A DNA stretch of 64,000 bases from Acinetobacter sp. WC-141 (lineage in GTDB: Bacteria > Pseudomonadota > Gammaproteobacteria > Pseudomonadales > Moraxellaceae), in contig NZ_AMSS01000014.1 of the NCBI RefSeq assembly GCF_000313935.1, forward strand, positions 1-64,000. The letters run 5' to 3'. The number at the start of each line of letters is the position of its first letter. Positions within the stretch are counted from its first letter, which is position 1. A program made the position numbers and the translations under genes. The notes beneath the pieces were generated by a model. It had not been told where the DNA came from. It did no database searches and saw only the letters and a program-made list of their open reading frames with translations. Shown in pieces: positions 1-10,090 of this stretch.

Positions 1-788
<788 letters not shown>

Positions 789-971
789 TACAACACCCAA
801 GCAGTTGTATATGAAGCATCAATCGATTCATAAACATGCAAAGCAACTTGATTTAGTTAAACACTTAGCTAAAATGAACAAAATCAGATTCAATCAGCCC
901 ATCTGTAAAGATTTGGAAAACGCAACGTATCACACAGTGAATAAAACGAAGCAAGTATCCATAAACAGTTG
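789..971 (+). other. 23S-5S internal transcribed spacer
   Basis: Spacer of about 180 bases between the 23S and 5S genes, transcribed as part of the rrn operon. I see no tRNA in it. A reading frame running through it into the 5S gene (769-1068) has no coding character. Confidence 0.85.
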
Positions 972-1087
972 TGCTGGCGACCATAGCAAGAGTGAACCAC
1001 CTGATCCCTTCCCGAACTCAGAAGTGAAACCTCTTAGCGCTGATGGTAGTGTGGGGTTACCCATGTGAGAGTAAGTCATCGCCAGCT
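972..1087 (+). rRNA. rrf: 5S ribosomal RNA
   Basis: Begins TGCTGGCGACCATAGCAAG and ends with the complementary TCGCCAGCTC, forming helix I. It contains the conserved CCTTCCCGAACTCAGAAGTGA region of 5S rRNA. Length of about 116 bases is normal. It is the last gene of the rrn operon entering from the left. Confidence 0.96.
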
Positions 1088-1096
1088 CATTATTCT

Positions 1097-1133
1097 AAAC
1101 ACCCCCGTTCCAATGAATGGGGGTGTTTTTTTA
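1097..1133 (+). terminator. rrn operon intrinsic terminator
   Basis: Ten-base-pair stem AAACACCCCC/GGGGGTGTTT (1097-1106 and 1119-1128) followed directly by a T-run, immediately downstream of 5S rRNA. Confidence 0.93.
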
Positions 1134-1238
1134 TTGGGGGAATTTAATTTTTAATAAAAGATAGATCTAAAATTAGATTTGTATTCTGGCTGCATTCTAT
1201 GAATATAATGATGAACTCTATTATTTTTGGGTACGTCC

Positions 1239-1550
1239 ATGAAAATCAATTCTTTCTCTCCAATACCTGAAGATGATGAGGAGCTATCTTTGCCTGCATT
1301 GATTTATTGGGCATCTTTAGGTGATATCGATCAAGTAAAACAATTATTAATAGATGGAGAAGAACCTAATCAGACAGATGATGAGGGATATAGTGCTCTA
1401 CAAGCGGCTGCTGAAAATGACCATTTAGAGATAGTTCAACTCTTAGTTGAGAAAGGTGCACATGTCGCTTATAAGAGTGAATATACCGCATTAGAGCTTG
1501 CAGAAATGGCTAGTAATACTGACGTAGTGAATTATTTAAAAAGTTTATAA
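1239..1550 (+). CDS. Small ankyrin-repeat protein
   Basis: A 103-aa protein made almost entirely of ankyrin repeats. Residues about 17-50 (ALIYWASLGDIDQVKQLLIDG) and 50-80 (YSALQAAAENDHLEIVQLLVEKGA) are two near-canonical helix-turn-helix repeats, and the C-terminus (YTALELAEMASNTDVVNYL) is a third, partial one. Such proteins mediate protein-protein contacts; the partner is unknown. There is no signal peptide, so it is probably cytoplasmic. I chose the ATG at 1239; an in-frame TTG at 1227 would add four residues but has no convincing ribosome site. It lies alone between the rrn terminator and its own terminator, so it is probably monocistronic. Confidence 0.85.
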   Translation: MKINSFSPIPEDDEELSLPALIYWASLGDIDQVKQLLIDGEEPNQTDDEGYSALQAAAENDHLEIVQLLVEKGAHVAYKSEYTALELAEMASNTDVVNYLKSL

Positions 1551-1554
1551 AATT

Positions 1555-1590
1555 AAAAGGCCTCTTTTGTTTGGAAAAGAGGCCTTTTGT
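1555..1590. terminator. Bidirectional terminator
   Basis: Perfect 14-bp stem AAAAGGCCTCTTTT/AAAAGAGGCCTTTT (1555-1568 and 1575-1588) between two convergent genes, with A- and T-tracts at either side. It can serve both the ankyrin gene and the FMN reductase gene. Confidence 0.9.
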
Positions 1591-1595
1591 TCAAT

Positions 1596-2138
1596 TTAAG
1601 ACAAATGATATTTCTGTAGTTTCTCAACAATGGATTGAAGTCCTTTTACTTCAAACTCATTAGCTTCGAATTTTTCATCTTTATTGCGCTTAAATATATC
1701 CCGAATTTCTATTACAGCGTTTGGGTCAATGATACTTAAACTTGAGGTGACTTGACGTATTTGGCTAATAGATCGAGAGCCATTTGTTGAACCATAGCCA
1801 ATAAATGCAGCAGGTTTACCTCCCCATTCCTTACCGACATAATCAAGTGCATTTTTTAAAGCTGGGCTGTAACCATGGTTGTATTCTGGGCTAATAAAGA
1901 TAAATGCGTCTGCTTGAGCAATTTTGTCTGCCCATTCTTGTTGTTTAGGTTGATCATAAATCCCGGTAGCGGGTGGGTGAGAGCCTGAAAATAACGGTAA
2001 ATTCCACTCTTTTAAATCAATTACTTCTGTCTGAAAATCTTCTAGATTAAATGATGGAATTGTGGATTCTAGCCAATTGGCAACTTTAATTGCTGTACGT
2101 CCTTCACGAACACTTCCTACGATGATATAGACCAGCAT
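1596..2138 (-). CDS. NAD(P)H-dependent FMN reductase family protein
   Basis: A 180-aa flavodoxin-fold oxidoreductase of the NADPH-dependent FMN reductase family. The N-terminal strand-loop IIVGSVREGR (residues 5-14) is the FMN-phosphate loop, and SPEYNHGYSPALKNALDYV (83-101) is the family signature around the isoalloxazine site. Relatives reduce FMN, quinones, azo dyes or chromate, and the substrate cannot be told from sequence. It is cytoplasmic, of normal family length, and appears monocistronic: the fkpB terminator lies upstream and a bidirectional terminator downstream. Confidence 0.88.
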   Translation of the reverse strand: MLVYIIVGSVREGRTAIKVANWLESTIPSFNLEDFQTEVIDLKEWNLPLFSGSHPPATGIYDQPKQQEWADKIAQADAFIFISPEYNHGYSPALKNALDYVGKEWGGKPAAFIGYGSTNGSRSISQIRQVTSSLSIIDPNAVIEIRDIFKRNKDEKFEANEFEVKGLQSIVEKLQKYHLS

Positions 2139-2243
2139 GTATTTTTCCTAAGAGTTTTTATCTTTATAACTTAATTCATTATATAGGTAGGAGAGAATAT
2201 AGAATTTGTAAGGATTTTTATATCACTAATAAAAATTAAATTA

Positions 2244-2274
2244 TAAAAAAGCCCTCATTCAGAGGGCTTTTTTT
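2244..2274 (-). terminator. Terminator of the ileS-lspA-fkpB group
   Basis: Stem AAAAAGCCCTC/GAGGGCTTTTT (2246-2256 and 2262-2272) a few bases past the fkpB stop codon on the minus strand, with a U-tract in that direction. Confidence 0.9.
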
Positions 2275-2276
2275 AT

Positions 2277-2759
2277 TTACATGAGTTTAATGCCTTGCTG
2301 GCCAGCTGGAGTTACTTTGAATATCTCTACTTCAAAAGTAATATTTTTGCCAGCTAAAGGGTGGTTGAAATCAATTTCAGTAATATCATCATTCACTGAT
2401 TTCACGACACCAAATAAAGTTGCTTTTGCTTTATCTTCAAACTCGATCATGTGACCAGGAATAGGTCGTTGTTCGAATTTAACCGTATCAAAAGTTTGAA
2501 TATTTTCCGGATTCCATGGACCAAAAGCATCTTCTGGTGGTAGATGTACAGTACGTCGATCACCCGCACGTAAGCCAAGAAGGGCTTTCTCAAAACCTGG
2601 TAATAAGTTACCGTCTCCAATAGTTAAGCTAACAGGTTCTTCACGGCTACGTGTATTGTCAATTTCTACCCCATTTTCAAGAGCAACAGAAAAGTGTAGG
2701 TCGACTTTAGAACCTTCTTGGATACGAATTTCTTCGTTAGGTTGAATAATTTCGGTCAT
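2277..2759 (-). CDS. fkpB: FKBP-type peptidyl-prolyl isomerase, SlpA/FkpB type
   Basis: A 160-aa cytoplasmic prolyl cis-trans isomerase of the SlpA/SlyD branch. FKBP core strands include KVDLHFSVALENG (19-30) and the flap region LTIGDGNLLPGFEKALLGL (45-63), with the inserted domain after DAFGPWNPEN. It assists protein folding. It follows lspA almost without a gap, a pairing also known in other proteobacteria. I chose the ATG at 2759, one base past the lspA stop. In-frame starts at 2768 and 2795 would overlap lspA and add 3 or 12 residues; the 2768 start cannot be excluded. Confidence 0.9.
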   Translation of the reverse strand: MTEIIQPNEEIRIQEGSKVDLHFSVALENGVEIDNTRSREEPVSLTIGDGNLLPGFEKALLGLRAGDRRTVHLPPEDAFGPWNPENIQTFDTVKFEQRPIPGHMIEFEDKAKATLFGVVKSVNDDITEIDFNHPLAGKNITFEVEIFKVTPAGQQGIKLM

Positions 2760-2760
2760 A

Positions 2761-3291
2761 TTATGCATCCGAATTTTGATTACGTTGCTTCTCAAGGAAG
2801 AATGTATCGATGAGTAGCAAAATTGTACCTAGAGTAATGGCACTGTCCGCAATATTAAAAGCTGGAAAGTGATGATTTTGGTAATAAACATGAATGAAAT
2901 CGACCACATATCCTAGAGTAATACGGTCAATTAAATTACCTAATGCTCCACCTAAAATTAAAGCGATAGCTACAGGTAGCACCACCATTTTTTTAGGCAT
3001 ACGCATTAACCAAAATACAAAAAGGATTGAAACTAAGCCTGCCAGAGATGTGAAGAAATAGCGTTGCCATCCTCCAGCATCTGATAAAAAGCTAAAAGCT
3101 GCACCATAGTTATGTAATAGTGTCCAGTTTAAAAATGGAAGTACCGGTACAGGATCTGCATAGTTGAGATGTGTACTTGCAATCCATTTTGTCCATTGAT
3201 CCAATACAATGGCAAGGACAGAAAGTCCAAGCCAAATCAGGTTGTGTGGATAAAACTGGAATAAGCCTTTTTTAGCTTGTGAATTAGGCAT
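2761..3291 (-). CDS. lspA: Lipoprotein signal peptidase (signal peptidase II)
   Basis: A 176-aa inner-membrane aspartyl protease that cleaves signal peptides of diacylglyceryl-modified prolipoproteins. It has four predicted membrane helices. The catalytic aspartates are D131 in GYVVDF and D149 in FNIADS; the conserved GNLIDR motif (118-123) precedes them. Length is normal. It overlaps the end of ileS by 8 bases, so translation is probably coupled. Its clients in this window would include Wza, one sulfonate-binding lipoprotein and the 44-aa lipoprotein near 25.9 kb. Confidence 0.97.
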   Translation of the reverse strand: MPNSQAKKGLFQFYPHNLIWLGLSVLAIVLDQWTKWIASTHLNYADPVPVLPFLNWTLLHNYGAAFSFLSDAGGWQRYFFTSLAGLVSILFVFWLMRMPKKMVVLPVAIALILGGALGNLIDRITLGYVVDFIHVYYQNHHFPAFNIADSAITLGTILLLIDTFFLEKQRNQNSDA

Positions 3292-6121
3292 ATTTTCTCA
3301 CTTCGCCACGACCAGTGACGTTCACAATACAACGACCACATAAACCAGGATGATCGGCATGTGTATTTACATCTGGAAGGACGTGCCAGCAACGTGCACA
3401 TTTTTCACCTTCAGCCGCAGATATTTGTACACGTAAGCCTTCCATTTCAGTTGCTTCGCCTTGCTCAGCAAATGGATGTACTACTACTTGTGAAGTAATA
3501 AGAACAAAACGGAGTTCATCAGCCAGTCGGTTTAAAACTGTTTGTAATGATTCATTGGCCCAAAGTTCAACTTTGGCTGAAAGATTACTGCCGACAAGTT
3601 TAGCGTTACGCGCTGCTTCAATCTGTTTATTTACTGCAGATTTTACGCTAATCAATGTTTGCCAATCTTCTTCAGAAAGCAAATTTGCTTTTGATGAAAC
3701 AGGCAAGTCATACCATTCTGATGTAAATACATACTTTTCAGTTTGTTCTGGAATCAATGGCCAAGCTTCTTGAGCGGTAAAGCTTAAAATCGGGCTCATC
3801 CAACGGATAAATGCTTGGACTATATGGTAAAGCGCTGTTTGTGCAGAGCGACGTGCTTGTGAGTCAGCCTTCGTTGTATATTGGCGGTCTTTGATAATGT
3901 CTAGGTAGAAACCACCTAAGTCATTAATACAGAAGCTTGTTAACGCACTACACACCACATGGAAGTTCATTTCTTCATAAGCAATGATAATAGTTTGTTG
4001 TACTTCATTTGCACGCTGCAAGATGTATTGATCTAGCGCAATTAAGTCATCTACTGGTAAAGCATCTGTGCTTGGTTTGAAACCATTTAGGTTGGCAAGT
4101 AAGAAGCGTAGAGTATTACGAATACGACGATAGCTATCACTTACACGGCTAAAGATTTCTTTCGATGCTGCGATTTCATAACGGTAGTCACTAGAAGCTA
4201 CATATAGACGTAAACCATCGGCACCAAGCTGTTTGATGATTTCTTCAAGCGGGATATAGTTGCCTAAAGACTTCGACAATTTACGGCCATTTTCATCAAC
4301 TGTAAAACCATGAGTTAACAAGGCTTTATATGGCGCACGATTGTGAATTGCCATAGACGTTAATAAAGAAGATTGGAACCAACCACGGTGTTGGTCTGAG
4401 CCCTCTAAATATAAATCAGCAGGGCTTTCTAATTCTTCACGTTGCTCAAGTACAGCGTAATGTGTTGTACCAGAGTCGAACCATACATCAAGCGTATCGC
4501 GAACGGCGTTGTATTGTTCAGCATCTTCACCTATGAAGTCTTTTGCTTCACGTTTGAACCATGCTTCAATACCTTCTTGTTCGATCAGTTGAGCAACTTC
4601 TTCGATGAGTTCAGGTGTACGAGGATGTAATTCATTCGTATCTTTATGAACGAAGAAAGGAATTGGAACACCCCAAGTACGTTGACGTGAGATACACCAG
4701 TCCGGACGACCTTCGATCATTGATTCAATGCGATTTTTGCCCCAGTTCGGTACAAACTCGATATCATTTTCAATGGCATTAAGCGCACCTTCACGTAACC
4801 CTTTTTGATCCATGCTAATGAACCATTGTGGTGTAGCACGGAAAATAATTGGAGTCTTATGGCGCCAGCAGTGTGGGTAGCTATGTTTAATTGGCTGATG
4901 AGCCCATAAACGGCCTACAGCACCTAAAGCTTCAATAATCTTTGGATTAGCTTTATAGATGTGTTCACCAGCGTAGATTGGAGCAGTTGGTAAATAAACA
5001 CCGTTACCACCGACTGGATTGTCTACTTTAAGGTTATATTGAAGACCTACCTTATAGTCGTCTGCACCATGGCCAGGCGCTGTGTGTACTGCACCTGTAC
5101 CGCTTGTTGCAATAACGTGTTCACCCAAAATAACTGGAACTTGACGATCAGTAAGTAAAGGGTGTTGCAGGGTAAGGTTTTCAAGAGCTGAACCTGTAAA
5201 GTCAGCTAAAACAACTGGGTTTTCAAGCTTATAGCGTTCGATTGCTGAAGCAACTAAGTCTTTAGCAAGAATGAAGTTTTGCTTACCGCGCTCAGTAGAT
5301 ACTTGTACCAATTGATATTCAATTTCGGCATGCAACGCAACGGCTTGGTTAGCTGGTAATGTCCACGGTGTAGTCGTCCAGATCACAATATCTGTTGGGT
5401 CTTGAATTTCTACGTTTAAGCGGGCACTTAAATCTTTTAAATCTACAACGCCAAAGCCAACGTCAATTGCGTCAGATTTTTTATCTTCATATTCAACTTC
5501 TGCTTCAGCAAGTGCTGAACCACAGTCCATACACCAGTTCACTGGCTTTAAACCTGGTTGGATATGGCCATTTTTCTGGATGAGACCTAGAGCACGAACG
5601 ATATCGGCTTCTTGTTTGTAATTCATGGTGAGGTAAGGATTATCCCAATCACCTAAAATACCAAGACGTTTAAAGTCAGTACGTTGTAAATCAATTTGTT
5701 TTAGCGCGTATTCACGGCAAAGTTTACGGAAAGTTGCTGCGTCAACTTTTTCACCCACTTTACCTACTTTCTCTTCGACTTTTAGTTCGATTGGCAAGCC
5801 ATGACAGTCCCAACCTGGAACATATGGTGCATCAAAACCTGAAAGTGTACGGCTTTTTACAATAACGTCTTTGAGTACTTTATTGACCGCATGACCCAAG
5901 TGAATTGTACCGTTCGCATATGGAGGGCCATCATGCAAAATATATTTTTTCTTGCCAATACGCGATGCACGAATCTGCTGATAAATGTTGTCGGTATACC
6001 ACTCTTCTAACCATTTCACTTCACGTACTGCCAAATTTGCTTTCATTGCAAATTGAGTATCCGGCAGGTTTAGCGTGGCTTTGTAGTCCACTGCATTCTC
6101 AGGAGTTTGCTTATCGCTCAT
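3284..6121 (-). CDS. ileS: Isoleucyl-tRNA synthetase
   Basis: A 945-aa class Ia aminoacyl-tRNA synthetase charging tRNA-Ile in the cytoplasm. It shows the HIGH-type motif HLGH (74-77) after PPYANGTI, and the KMSKS-type motif KLSKS followed by LGNY near residue 605. The editing CP1 domain lies between them, and a C-terminal zinc finger (CARCW...CGRC) lies near residues 900-930. The ATG at 6121 (MSDKQ) is preferred over an upstream in-frame ATG at 6133, because it gives the usual N-terminus. The gene sits in the common ribF-ileS-lspA-fkpB order. Confidence 0.98.
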   Translation of the reverse strand: MSDKQTPENAVDYKATLNLPDTQFAMKANLAVREVKWLEEWYTDNIYQQIRASRIGKKKYILHDGPPYANGTIHLGHAVNKVLKDVIVKSRTLSGFDAPYVPGWDCHGLPIELKVEEKVGKVGEKVDAATFRKLCREYALKQIDLQRTDFKRLGILGDWDNPYLTMNYKQEADIVRALGLIQKNGHIQPGLKPVNWCMDCGSALAEAEVEYEDKKSDAIDVGFGVVDLKDLSARLNVEIQDPTDIVIWTTTPWTLPANQAVALHAEIEYQLVQVSTERGKQNFILAKDLVASAIERYKLENPVVLADFTGSALENLTLQHPLLTDRQVPVILGEHVIATSGTGAVHTAPGHGADDYKVGLQYNLKVDNPVGGNGVYLPTAPIYAGEHIYKANPKIIEALGAVGRLWAHQPIKHSYPHCWRHKTPIIFRATPQWFISMDQKGLREGALNAIENDIEFVPNWGKNRIESMIEGRPDWCISRQRTWGVPIPFFVHKDTNELHPRTPELIEEVAQLIEQEGIEAWFKREAKDFIGEDAEQYNAVRDTLDVWFDSGTTHYAVLEQREELESPADLYLEGSDQHRGWFQSSLLTSMAIHNRAPYKALLTHGFTVDENGRKLSKSLGNYIPLEEIIKQLGADGLRLYVASSDYRYEIAASKEIFSRVSDSYRRIRNTLRFLLANLNGFKPSTDALPVDDLIALDQYILQRANEVQQTIIIAYEEMNFHVVCSALTSFCINDLGGFYLDIIKDRQYTTKADSQARRSAQTALYHIVQAFIRWMSPILSFTAQEAWPLIPEQTEKYVFTSEWYDLPVSSKANLLSEEDWQTLISVKSAVNKQIEAARNAKLVGSNLSAKVELWANESLQTVLNRLADELRFVLITSQVVVHPFAEQGEATEMEGLRVQISAAEGEKCARCWHVLPDVNTHADHPGLCGRCIVNVTGRGEVRKYA

Positions 6122-6183
6122 GCAAGTTTTCATCCAGTTTTAATCAGCTTGGGTGCTGACATGTTTTACAATCAAAATTCGAA

Positions 6184-7185
6184 TTAAAAAGGAAATTGTG
6201 TCGTGTCGTTACGGTATTGTCGTAACTGTTGCACGTCATTATCAATTCCAGCCTTAAGTGCTTCAAGCGAAGGGTAGTTCAATTCACCATGAAGATAGTG
6301 AAGAAAAGTCACCCGCATAAATAAGCCATACAGATTAGCAGAAACATCAGGGAAATGTACTTCTAATCTCCATTCTGGATGTTCTTGCTGAATGGCGGGA
6401 CGTGTACCGACATGACCTGCACCATAGAGGCTATTTTCATGATATCCGGCAATTCCCAGTTTCTCTGGTGTTTCTTGGCGCACTTTTTCAGTGAGAGAAG
6501 TCGTTTCGCAAATGACTTCAACGCCATAAATACCGTTTAAACAAGGTTTGTGGCGGTTGAGTCGAACATTAATGGTTGGAAAATCAAGAGTTCGACCAAT
6601 TTGATCGCCATATTGGACACGTCCAGTAATACTGTACGGACGGCCTAATAATTTAGCTGCTAAAGCGAGATTACCCACTTGAAGTACTTGGCGAATACGG
6701 GTTGAACTGACGCGTTCACCTTCAAGTTCAATGGTATGTAAATTTGTGACTTGGAAGCCATAATCTTTTAAAAATTCACTGTTGCCTTGGCGGTCTTTGC
6801 CGAAATGAAAGTCATCTCCTAAAACCAAAGCTTGAGCATTTAATTTGTCTTTTAATAAATCTGCGAAGGCAGATGCGCTCATGCTACGAAAATGTTCATC
6901 AAATTTAGCAACCGCAATATAGTCAACGCCAAGCTCAGCTAGGTATTCAACTTTTTCCCGTAGTGAATTAATACGAGGAGGTGCATCGTAACCTTTGAAG
7001 AACTCAAGCGGTTGTGGCTCAAAAATCATGACCAAAGTTTTTAAGCCTTGTGCTGCAGCAATTTTTTTGAGTTGAGCAATCATCGCTTGGTGGCCTAAAT
7101 GGACACCATCAAAATTACCAATAGTTACCGCTGTTTGAGGTAACTGAAAGTTGGGCGATAACGCATTAAGACGAAGCAGTTTCAT
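6184..7185 (-). CDS. ribF: Bifunctional riboflavin kinase / FAD synthetase
   Basis: A 333-aa enzyme converting riboflavin to FMN and then FAD. The N-terminal adenylyltransferase domain (about 15-180) has GNFDGVHLGH, with the HxGH nucleotide-binding motif at 29-32, and the STRIR motif near residue 160. The C-terminal flavokinase domain carries GRTLDFPTINV. Length is typical. It precedes ileS by about 60 bases on the same strand and probably begins that operon. Confidence 0.97.
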   Translation of the reverse strand: MKLLRLNALSPNFQLPQTAVTIGNFDGVHLGHQAMIAQLKKIAAAQGLKTLVMIFEPQPLEFFKGYDAPPRINSLREKVEYLAELGVDYIAVAKFDEHFRSMSASAFADLLKDKLNAQALVLGDDFHFGKDRQGNSEFLKDYGFQVTNLHTIELEGERVSSTRIRQVLQVGNLALAAKLLGRPYSITGRVQYGDQIGRTLDFPTINVRLNRHKPCLNGIYGVEVICETTSLTEKVRQETPEKLGIAGYHENSLYGAGHVGTRPAIQQEHPEWRLEVHFPDVSANLYGLFMRVTFLHYLHGELNYPSLEALKAGIDNDVQQLRQYRNDTTQFPF

Positions 7186-7392
7186 GAACTTAAAATATGG
7201 CTATTTTTGCAAGGGCTATATATTGCCATAATCTCACAGATTCGTCTTGTTGTTGTGTTTTTACTCAGTTATTTTTCAAAATGAATATCTTTATATCTAA
7301 AATACTGATGAATTAAATAAAAATAAAGCAATTTTTCTTATTAATGGTTTGCTCTACTATGTCTTTATCCACTCTTTGATTAGAGAACTAAG

Positions 7393-8526
7393 ATGAAAAA
7401 ACCCTTTTATCAATTAAATCAAAGCAAAGATGTTATACGACATTTTACTCCAAATTGGTTTACAACGACTATGGGTACTGGCGTGGTGAGTATGATTTTA
7501 ATCCAGCTGCCATTTGCTCAATCATTTTTATTCACGTTAGCAACTTGGTTATGGCAATTTAATATTGTCTTATTCAGTGTTTTTTCAGTTCTTTATTTAT
7601 TGCGGTGGTTTCTTTTCCCTCATGAGGCGAAGCAAATTTTTGATCATCCAAATATGAGCTTGTTTTTAGGCGCTATTCCGATGGGGCTCGCTACCATACT
7701 AAATGGCTTTTTAAGCTTTGGTATCGGGCTTTACGGTGAAGTCGCAATCCATATCGCCCAAGCTTTATGGTACATCGATGTCTTTTTAGCGCTAGCAATT
7801 GCGTGGATTGTACCATTTTGTATGTTTAGTCGTCAGAACCATCAATTACATACCATGACTGCAATCTGGCTATTACCAGTGGTTGCATGTGAAGTAGCCG
7901 CAAGTTCTGCGGGCATGTTAGTCGGGCATTTACCAGCAGATTTGCATAGCTTTCATTTATTAATGGGGGGCTACGTACTTTGGGGAATTTCTGTTCTACC
8001 TGCATTCGCTATTTTGACAATTTTAATGCTGCGTATGGCTTTACATCAGCTACCTGAAAAAGAAGTCGCAATTTCTAGCTGGTTGTCTTTAGGTCCTATC
8101 GGTACAGGTGCTTTAGGTCTCTTGTTGCTAGGTGAGCAAGCGGAAAGAGTGGCTCCACATGTAGGATTTCATCAATTTGCGCATGTCTTTCAAGCTTTAG
8201 GAGTTGTAGGTAGTCTCGTGCTTTTAGGCTTCGGTTTATGGTGGCTCGGTCTTGCGATTTTAACAACACTTCGTCATGCAAAAACAGGTATTCCATTTAA
8301 TTTAGGCTGGTGGGGCTTAACCTTTCCATTAGGCGTATTTATTCTGGCATTATTTAACTTAGGACATCAGGTTGAAATTGTATTTTTACAATACGTTGCT
8401 GTGGCATTGAGTCTTTTATTACTGACAATGTGGGGTGTGGTAATGAAGAAAACGCTAGCAGGGGCATATAGCGGCCAACTGTTCTTTTCTCCGTGTTTAA
8501 TCGCCTTACAACAAAAAATGCAGTAG
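7393..8526 (+). CDS. TDT-family (TehA/Mae1/SLAC1-like) transporter
   Basis: A 377-aa integral membrane protein with about ten hydrophobic helices. It opens with the family hallmark HFTPNWFTTTMGTGVVS (residues 17-33). Family members move tellurite, sulfite, C4-dicarboxylates or other anions, or act as anion channels; the substrate here is not known. The ATG at 7393 has a weak upstream ribosome site (GAACTAAG). It is transcribed divergently from ribF and appears monocistronic. A 10-bp hairpin follows. Confidence 0.85.
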   Translation: MKKPFYQLNQSKDVIRHFTPNWFTTTMGTGVVSMILIQLPFAQSFLFTLATWLWQFNIVLFSVFSVLYLLRWFLFPHEAKQIFDHPNMSLFLGAIPMGLATILNGFLSFGIGLYGEVAIHIAQALWYIDVFLALAIAWIVPFCMFSRQNHQLHTMTAIWLLPVVACEVAASSAGMLVGHLPADLHSFHLLMGGYVLWGISVLPAFAILTILMLRMALHQLPEKEVAISSWLSLGPIGTGALGLLLLGEQAERVAPHVGFHQFAHVFQALGVVGSLVLLGFGLWWLGLAILTTLRHAKTGIPFNLGWWGLTFPLGVFILALFNLGHQVEIVFLQYVAVALSLLLLTMWGVVMKKTLAGAYSGQLFFSPCLIALQQKMQ

Positions 8527-8534
8527 TGGTAAAA

Positions 8535-8558
8535 AGGTGCAAAAAAGCTTTTGCACCT
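8535..8558. terminator. Possible terminator hairpin
   Basis: Perfect 10-bp stem AGGTGCAAAA/TTTTGCACCT with a 4-base loop directly after the TDT transporter gene. The T-tract on the plus strand is weak, so termination is likely but not certain. Confidence 0.5.
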
Positions 8559-8607
8559 GATTTATACTTATTTTCTAATTTATTTAATTTTGATCTGAGC
8601 TTTTTGA

Positions 8608-9174
8608 ATGAACGCTGATATTGCTTTAATTATGGCACTTCCTAATGAATCTAAAGGTTTATTTGAACAAGCAGGTGTTGAAGTCCATTACAGTGGTATT
8701 GGTAAGATTAATGCTGCCTTTAAAGCATTTGAAGTTATTCAAAAAACAGGATGCAAAACTTTAATTAACCTAGGTACAGCTGGAAGCTCTGCATTTAATC
8801 GACACGATTTAGTTGAAATAAAAACGTTTGTACAACGAGATATGGACGTTTCACCGTTAGGGTTTAAAGTCGGTGTAACGCCGTTAGATAATCATTTAGC
8901 TGCCGAGATTCACCTTCAACCGCATTTTGTTGATTTACCAAAAGCAGTATGTGGAACTGGTGATTCATTTGAAACGGGTCAGCCAAAAGTAGCTTGTGAT
9001 GTGGTGGATATGGAAGGATATGCTTTAGCCAAAGTCTGCCATAAATTAGGCGTACGTCTGATTTCGGTAAAGTATATTACTGATGGGGCAGATGACACGG
9101 CTCATCTAGATTGGGAAGAAAATTTATTATTAGGTGCACAAAAGCTCTTAGCACTTTATCAAAATCATTTCTAA
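8608..9174 (+). CDS. 5'-methylthioadenosine/S-adenosylhomocysteine nucleosidase-like protein
   Basis: A 188-aa purine-nucleoside phosphorylase fold protein (PNP_UDP_1 superfamily). The glycine-rich INLGTAGS (residues 53-60), the VDMEGYALA motif (the family's Met-Glu substrate-binding pair) and ITDGADD (general-acid aspartate) match MTA/SAH nucleosidases. These hydrolyse MTA and SAH to adenine plus the thioribose sugar. It is about 40 residues shorter than the E. coli enzyme, mostly from compact loops in the middle, so related specificities are possible. It is followed immediately by a terminator and is probably monocistronic. Confidence 0.8.
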   Translation: MNADIALIMALPNESKGLFEQAGVEVHYSGIGKINAAFKAFEVIQKTGCKTLINLGTAGSSAFNRHDLVEIKTFVQRDMDVSPLGFKVGVTPLDNHLAAEIHLQPHFVDLPKAVCGTGDSFETGQPKVACDVVDMEGYALAKVCHKLGVRLISVKYITDGADDTAHLDWEENLLLGAQKLLALYQNHF

Positions 9175-9206
9175 AAAAAAGATCGGCAAATTTGCCGATC
9201 TTTTTC
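9173..9206. terminator. Bidirectional terminator
   Basis: Perfect inverted repeat GATCGGCAAA/TTTGCCGATC (9181-9200) flanked by A8 on one side and T5 on the other, between the convergent nucleosidase and TetR genes. Confidence 0.92.
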
Positions 9207-9211
9207 TGGTT

Positions 9212-9832
9212 TTAACGAGGTAATACGCCGTAAAGCATTAGGTGGACTGTATGTTCAATTGAACGCTGGAACATACTGCGGTTACGCAGAGTTTTTCCGG
9301 TCACCATTTCCATTTGAGTTGCAAAATCTGCATAGTTTTGCGTAAGGCCCCAAATATTTAAGATTAATAATTCTGGGTCGATATCTGGGGAAATTTTCCC
9401 TTCTTCTTGCCAGGTCTGAATGACTTTAGCTTTCCTTTTAAATAGTTTTTTTAATGGTCCTTTGAGAATAGGTAAAATATGCGGAGCACCTTGAATAATT
9501 TCTAATGCAAACAATCTAGAGGCTTTCGGTTGGCTACGAGATAGTTCGATTTTTTGAATTAAATAGTGCGATAAGGCTTCGGCTGGTTCTAATTCAGCTT
9601 CTAAAGTTTGTAAGGGAGCCAACCATTTTTGTAAAACGGTTGTGAGCACTTCTACATATAAAGACTCTTTATTTTCATAGTAATAGAAAATATTCGACTT
9701 ATGCATGTCGGCGAGTTGGGCAATTTCATCCAGACTTGCACCACTGAACCCATAGACTGAAAATACATCAAGGGCGGCAGCAAGGAGCTGATTGCGCTTT
9801 TGGGTACTCTTTTTTTGTTCCATCTGCTGCAT
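9212..9832 (-). CDS. TetR family transcriptional regulator, RutR-like
   Basis: About 206 aa. The N-terminal TetR helix-turn-helix is clear: residues about 12-57, with SLDEIAQLADMHKSNIFYYYENKESLY. The C-terminal ligand domain resembles the RutR type (KIELSRSQPKASRLFALEIIQGAP), which binds pyrimidines in E. coli; the ligand here is not established. The start is uncertain: ATGs exist at 9832 and 9823, and an upstream frame to 9883 adds a tail atypical of the family. It lies downstream of the sulfonate operon terminator, so it is not clearly linked to that operon. Confidence 0.85.
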   Translation of the reverse strand: MQQMEQKKSTQKRNQLLAAALDVFSVYGFSGASLDEIAQLADMHKSNIFYYYENKESLYVEVLTTVLQKWLAPLQTLEAELEPAEALSHYLIQKIELSRSQPKASRLFALEIIQGAPHILPILKGPLKKLFKRKAKVIQTWQEEGKISPDIDPELLILNIWGLTQNYADFATQMEMVTGKTLRNRSMFQRSIEHTVHLMLYGVLPR

Positions 9833-10007
9833 AATTAAAAAAATAATACTCCCATTGTAAGGGAAATTGTTTGATTTGTGCACAGGTGTCTTGCTTTTTT
9901 AATCAAAAAACGGCTAGTTATTTGCGTAATAGATATACTATTGTGCAAAAAATAGAGAGATTCACTAGTTTATTGTTATTCTTAAAAATATTTTTTAAAT
10001 TTCGCCC

Positions 10008-10042
10008 TAAAAAAGAGCAATAAAACAGCAATTTTATTGCTC
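10008..10042 (-). terminator. Terminator of the sulfonate operon
   Basis: Perfect 11-bp stem GAGCAATAAAA/TTTTATTGCTC (10015-10025 and 10032-10042), followed on the minus strand by six U residues. It lies about 50 bases past the ssuB stop. Confidence 0.88.
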
Positions 10043-10090
10043 ATAAATTGTGCATTTTCGGCTGTGAGATTCTCATTACTCATCGCAACC

